IMG/VR virus record: IMGVR_UViG_3300020220_000300 | Coordinates: 1-25,152 of that record | Source: a virus | Direction: 5' to 3' (one strand) | DNA length: 25,152 bases | Shown: piece after piece, positions 22,701-25,152 of the stretch | Numbering within the stretch: position 1 is the stretch's first letter | Layout of the letters: every line of letters starts with the position of its first letter | Notes under the pieces: generated by a model | The model's input: only the letters and a program-made list of their open reading frames with translations | The model's database searches: none | What the model was told of the DNA's origin: nothing | Position numbers and translations under genes: made by a program

Positions 22701-25152
22701 CTACACTCTTATCATCAATTTGCTTAACAAGAGTTATATATTCTTGAACAACTGTTTTCTTTACTTCGGCTGGTAAATTTTCAAACTCTGCCCAACGAGA
22801 TAGAATTCCATCTAAGTTTACTCCACCTAACTCTTTAACCTCAGTTAAGGCCTTAAGTGTAAACGGCCCCTTATGGTCTTCTACTTCTTGTAAAGAGTCT
22901 GCCAGGTCTGTTAATCTTTGTTGTGCGTCATCTCCTTCAAAAAATGCCTCTATATCAATTTCTTTATTGTCCATTTTCTGCATAAGCATTAATGTTGCCA
23001 TTATTTTTTCTGCTTGTTCTGGATCCTTTTGGGCCATCCTTGTAAGTATTTTAACATTTTTCTTACCAATGTCTTTATTTTTAAATCCTCCGAAGAAGTT
23101 AATAACTTCCATAAACTTTCCTGGATCACTAAACTTAGTTGATACAGTAAGAACCTTGTCTAAGCCTTTTTCATCATCTCCAAACATTTGCATTAGTGAA
23201 ACTGCTGCCATTGGACTCATTTGACCAGAGGCAACTATTGTGTCTATCTTTACCTCTAATTCTTTACTATCTAGGTCTGCTGAAGTTTTTAAGAATGCAT
23301 CTGCCATCGGATCATTAGCCCATTTTGTTTTAACTTGAGACTTTAATGAATCAAAGAATGCATCCTCTACGGCCCCTCTCTTGGAAGCAACCTTAAATGC
23401 TTCTACCTGATCCTTTAAAATATCGCCATTTACTTTTCTTAAGTCAGCAGTTTGTGTTACTTGATCATCTTTCATTGTTCGAATTTGGGCTTCTAGTTTT
23501 AATTGTTTTTCTTTATTTGTAGTAGATGCTTTTTCTTTTTCTAACTTAGCAATTTCTTTTTCATATTGAATAGTTAAAGAGTCAATTTGTGATTGATTTA
23601 ATTCAAGATTTTGCGTACCAATCGCTGCTGAGCCAGAAGCCATTGATTCTCCTGATGTTTGCTTAAACATTTCTCCAAAAGAGTAGTTTAAAAATCCTGG
23701 AGCCTTCTGGAAAGCACCCATAACCGCAGTGGGAATTCCTATTCCTGGTATAACGACTTTTGAAAGTTGTGAAGCAACATTGTCAAAAGAATTGTTGTAA
23801 CCAGCAAGATTTGTGGCTAAGTTTTTAGATACCTGCTTTCCAGTGTCTCTTTGCTGGTTTACTAAATTAACTCTAGTATTAAGTGGGTCTTTTAATAAAT
23901 CTTGTCCTTCTGGTCCAATTAACTCTAACAATTGTCCACTTATTTGTGCACCTAGTGTTGTATTCTTAAGATTTAATCCTATAGCCTCTGCAACGCTATG
24001 AGCCTGTTCTGCAGAAAGAACTCCGTCAGAAACATATGCTCCAAGTTGAGTAGCCATTTGACTTGCAGATATTTCAGTTCCGAACCTAACCAGACTTTCT
24101 TTAAATCCTCCAAGAACGTCTTTGCCTACTTCACTTTCTAAGAATGTAGTTCCAAATCTTTGTTTTCCTCTTTCAAAACCAGTTGTAAATCTGTCAGAGG
24201 CTTGCTGATTTCTTCTTCTAGACATTATCTCAGAAGCACCAACCTTGTCTGTTAGTTCTCCAATCTTTTTCATCTTTTCTGTAGTTGCTGATGTAGCATC
24301 TACTAACTTAGACATTGCTTCAGCATGCTTCTTGCCAGCCTTATCCGCTAAATAGAACGATCCTGCTAATGCAGTTGCAGCAACACCTGCTGCTATATAT
24401 GGATTTGCAAGCATAGGAGCCATACCAGCAACTGCTGAAGCACCCATAAGCGCCATACCAGCCCCAGTGTTTCCAGTCATCATCATACCCATACCAGCAG
24501 TACCCAAGGCCATTGACATACCACCAGAGTATCTGCCAACTTTTTCTTGACGCATTTGTATTTTTTCTCGTCTTGCATCTTTTCTAGCCTGCTTTGCTGC
24601 TTTTGCTTTTTCTGCTTGGTTCCTTGCTTCATTAATTTTTAATGCTTCGTCATGAGCAGCAGCAATTCTGAGTGATTGTCTAGCACGATATGCCTCATCC
24701 TTTGCTTTTATTTCTTCTCTTTTTGTTGTATTCGCAGCCAGTTTTGCTTGTTTTGCTTTATTGTCTGCAATTTTTTCATCATTCTTTTGTTGTCTTTTTA
24801 CTGCATCTTTAATTTGCTCTTCAGTAAGATTACGTCCACTTTGTCGTAATTTTTTGGCTCTTGCTTCGGCTAAACGTTGACCTGCTTCTGGTGCAGATTC
24901 ATGACCAGGAATTAAAACACCTCTTGAAGTGCGTAGTGGTGCGATCTTAGACAATGCAGTAATCTGATTTGGTTTTGCAACTATCTCAGGCTTTTTTACT
25001 TTTACAGATCTGGTATCTTTAGTTCGTTTTCTTTTTTTATCAATAGGAATAACATTCGCAGGCAAAGGCTGTGTATTTTGTTTTGTTAGTTTTTTATATG
25101 TTTGATCTAAAACATTATAAAGTACTTCACCAGGTTTAACTCCAACTAGTGA
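19708..25152 (-). CDS. Tape measure protein, 5'-incomplete (at least 1814 aa visible)
   Basis: Sets tail length and lines the tail tube. The frame is open from the stop at 19708 to the right window edge with no upstream stop, so the true start lies outside. The TTG at 25065 has no ribosome site and gives no reason to start there. Features in order: a Lys/Ala/Glu-rich coiled coil (AEARAKKLRQ and so on), a hydrophobic, Gly/Met/Ala-rich stretch at about 24520-24340 (MSMALGTAGMGMMM to AAGVAATALAGSFYLAD), further coiled coils (around 23610-23480 and 21420-20660), a collagen-like tract at 20293-20340, an Ala-rich zone, and the tape-measure C-terminus KYFAAGGMPLGTDTVPAMLTPGEFVMSKYAV at about 20000-19880. 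The 1800-residue size implies a long tail, roughly 270 nm by the common 0.15 nm per residue rule. No lytic domain was recognised. Confidence 0.95.
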   Translation of the reverse strand, partial: SLVGVKPGEVLYNVLDQTYKKLTKQNTQPLPANVIPIDKKRKRTKDTRSVKVKKPEIVAKPNQITALSKIAPLRTSRGVLIPGHESAPEAGQRLAEARAKKLRQSGRNLTEEQIKDAVKRQQKNDEKIADNKAKQAKLAANTTKREEIKAKDEAYRARQSLRIAAAHDEALKINEARNQAEKAKAAKQARKDARREKIQMRQEKVGRYSGGMSMALGTAGMGMMMTGNTGAGMALMGASAVAGMAPMLANPYIAAGVAATALAGSFYLADKAGKKHAEAMSKLVDATSATTEKMKKIGELTDKVGASEIMSRRRNQQASDRFTTGFERGKQRFGTTFLESEVGKDVLGGFKESLVRFGTEISASQMATQLGAYVSDGVLSAEQAHSVAEAIGLNLKNTTLGAQISGQLLELIGPEGQDLLKDPLNTRVNLVNQQRDTGKQVSKNLATNLAGYNNSFDNVASQLSKVVIPGIGIPTAVMGAFQKAPGFLNYSFGEMFKQTSGESMASGSAAIGTQNLELNQSQIDSLTIQYEKEIAKLEKEKASTTNKEKQLKLEAQIRTMKDDQVTQTADLRKVNGDILKDQVEAFKVASKRGAVEDAFFDSLKSQVKTKWANDPMADAFLKTSADLDSKELEVKIDTIVASGQMSPMAAVSLMQMFGDDEKGLDKVLTVSTKFSDPGKFMEVINFFGGFKNKDIGKKNVKILTRMAQKDPEQAEKIMATLMLMQKMDNKEIDIEAFFEGDDAQQRLTDLADSLQEVEDHKGPFTLKALTEVKELGGVNLDGILSRWAEFENLPAEVKKTVVQEYITLVKQIDDKSVDAEIARRVKAAGGAKTVADYYATEAGRESVRRDMAGEDTMQKVKQDIASNNANKYEGQDKGGKKADPFEDIMKRLKNVRNAAINAAGGFKELQKAIAAAGSKSVANKFVGIEQQLMKKGYSDDFINYITNLDPEAQKEFGFTATKKGKKKYKEFDYEKGKMVTRTQKYKKGDFVLTDKGNAMRQGMDKAVVGEFQVEQQKVIKNINQQNKAYATLRAAGLSNLEIEKAMENQTYVTAIATGKITAQELKTNNVLTQQRILREQIKGLVDKTKTNETRIDALKKTPDLINFLSGLKTIDATGKEVSLSMASIYDAIQDPEDLISMIAIMDQIKSGTGDTQKLMKDLFNLISTSESAKDLEKNLLTPLEKFQKAYDAAMKVFDAYKTMDEYTLKSNVTGMADSTGVNQFNGKTFKQLSRSKTESDEALAAMNAELAIYEHQISMISDEIEKIERSVENMDVKELNLTVDGKKVTGKLKYVLEDLKEQISDWEREIEMKYDRPIKTLQEESNVLSHDLEVMNYQAGKISDRYDEQAEALEEVQKVNESIIRQQEQQLDLADALTQGDISAAARAAQAMRASNAQDFATGQGDALTQARDNAIKGLTNANGLTKDQIEERRWQISQQIYALENDPQKLALEKSILEAKDAIYAIEEKREGLLLAIRAHEEKIYEIEQNKILPLQTAINLETTKNLALDYQLTVLGNIIAANDRNREVAGQTREQWEEILAQQTLIDEKLRKQIKEALDGFNADSSTAAQTWAKIKSLYDEIKSKTVTITVNYETGGSSGGNGATGSTGATGATGATGFTSAQAAASYAAAKAAGDLNAAALAAAKVNPSVLAAAESGAIGAASIASQLKKAEQQQKFYSTYASFKAKEIADAAKFSKTAVSTTPIHAGSIKFKSAGGLITKYFAAGGMPLGTDTVPAMLTPGEFVMSKYAVNTHGIDTMKAINGGESVGDSVYNYSISVNVKSDANPDEIAQAVMTNIQRVNSQKLRSVRL
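20293..20340 (-). repeat. Collagen-like Gly-X-Y tract in the tape measure protein
   Basis: Sixteen codons encode GATGSTGATGATGATG, five Gly-Ala/Ser-Thr triplets plus a final Gly. The repeating 9-base unit varies at third positions (GCA/GCT, ACA/ACT/ACG), so it is not a simple nucleotide repeat. It follows a Gly/Ser-rich linker and precedes an Ala-rich helical zone (AQAAASYAAAKAAG). Collagen-like triplets are more usual in tail fibres than in tape measure proteins. Confidence 0.8.

Noticed and set aside
19708-25152. Muralytic or peptidase domain in the tape measure protein
   Set aside because: No lysozyme, NlpC/P60 or zinc peptidase motif was found on reading the translation.

Overview
The window is a continuous block of a tailed bacteriophage genome (Caudoviricetes, probably a long, flexible-tailed siphovirus). 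Every gene supported here lies on the minus strand, so transcription runs from high to low coordinates. Genes are packed end to end, commonly with ATGA or TAATG overlaps, and no non-coding stretch reaches 110 bases. The DNA is AT-rich by eye. TAA, TAG and TGA all end genes, so the ordinary bacterial code fits. Several small proteins resemble, from memory, families shared by actinobacteriophages and cyanophages. A low-GC aquatic host, for example a freshwater or marine actinobacterium, is therefore possible, but the sequence does not prove a host. No tRNA, rRNA, CRISPR array, integrase or recognisable endolysin was seen.

Reading with transcription (right to left), 25152-12264 is the tail module. 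It holds a tape measure protein open at the window edge, a Dit-like tail-tip protein, a 1417-residue Tal/hub-like protein with an embedded lectin-like domain, and four smaller beta-rich tail-tip or fibre proteins. The first three genes and the 176-aa gene are joined by 1-base TAATG overlaps.

12264-10733 is a transition region of small genes: a zinc ribbon, a DNA-binding HTH protein with an AT-hook-like stretch, two conserved phage hypotheticals, a two-helix DUF2061 membrane protein, and a 42-residue single-helix membrane protein coupled by ATGA to the helicase gene.

10736-3343 is a nearly self-sufficient bacterial-style replication module: DnaB-type helicase, a small hypothetical protein, a DnaG-type primase, an ssDNA-binding protein, a full C-family (DnaE-type) polymerase with an intact PHP domain, and a RecA-type recombinase. 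No sliding clamp or clamp loader is visible here. 3359-841 continues as a recombination and DNA-processing module: a small zinc protein, an Hjc-like PD-(D/E)XK nuclease, a helical hypothetical, a Cas4-like Fe-S exonuclease, a double zinc-ribbon protein and a RuvC-like resolvase. A conserved hypothetical and the start of an HTH protein finish the window.

Together these genes suggest a phage that replicates with its own primosome and polymerase and then uses RecA, a 5'/3' exonuclease and two different junction-cutting nucleases for recombination-dependent replication and branch removal before packaging. The least explained parts are the membrane pair next to the helicase, the scattered zinc mini-proteins, the double resolvase set, and a recurring extended -10 plus Shine-Dalgarno arrangement that gives very short leaders in front of several genes.
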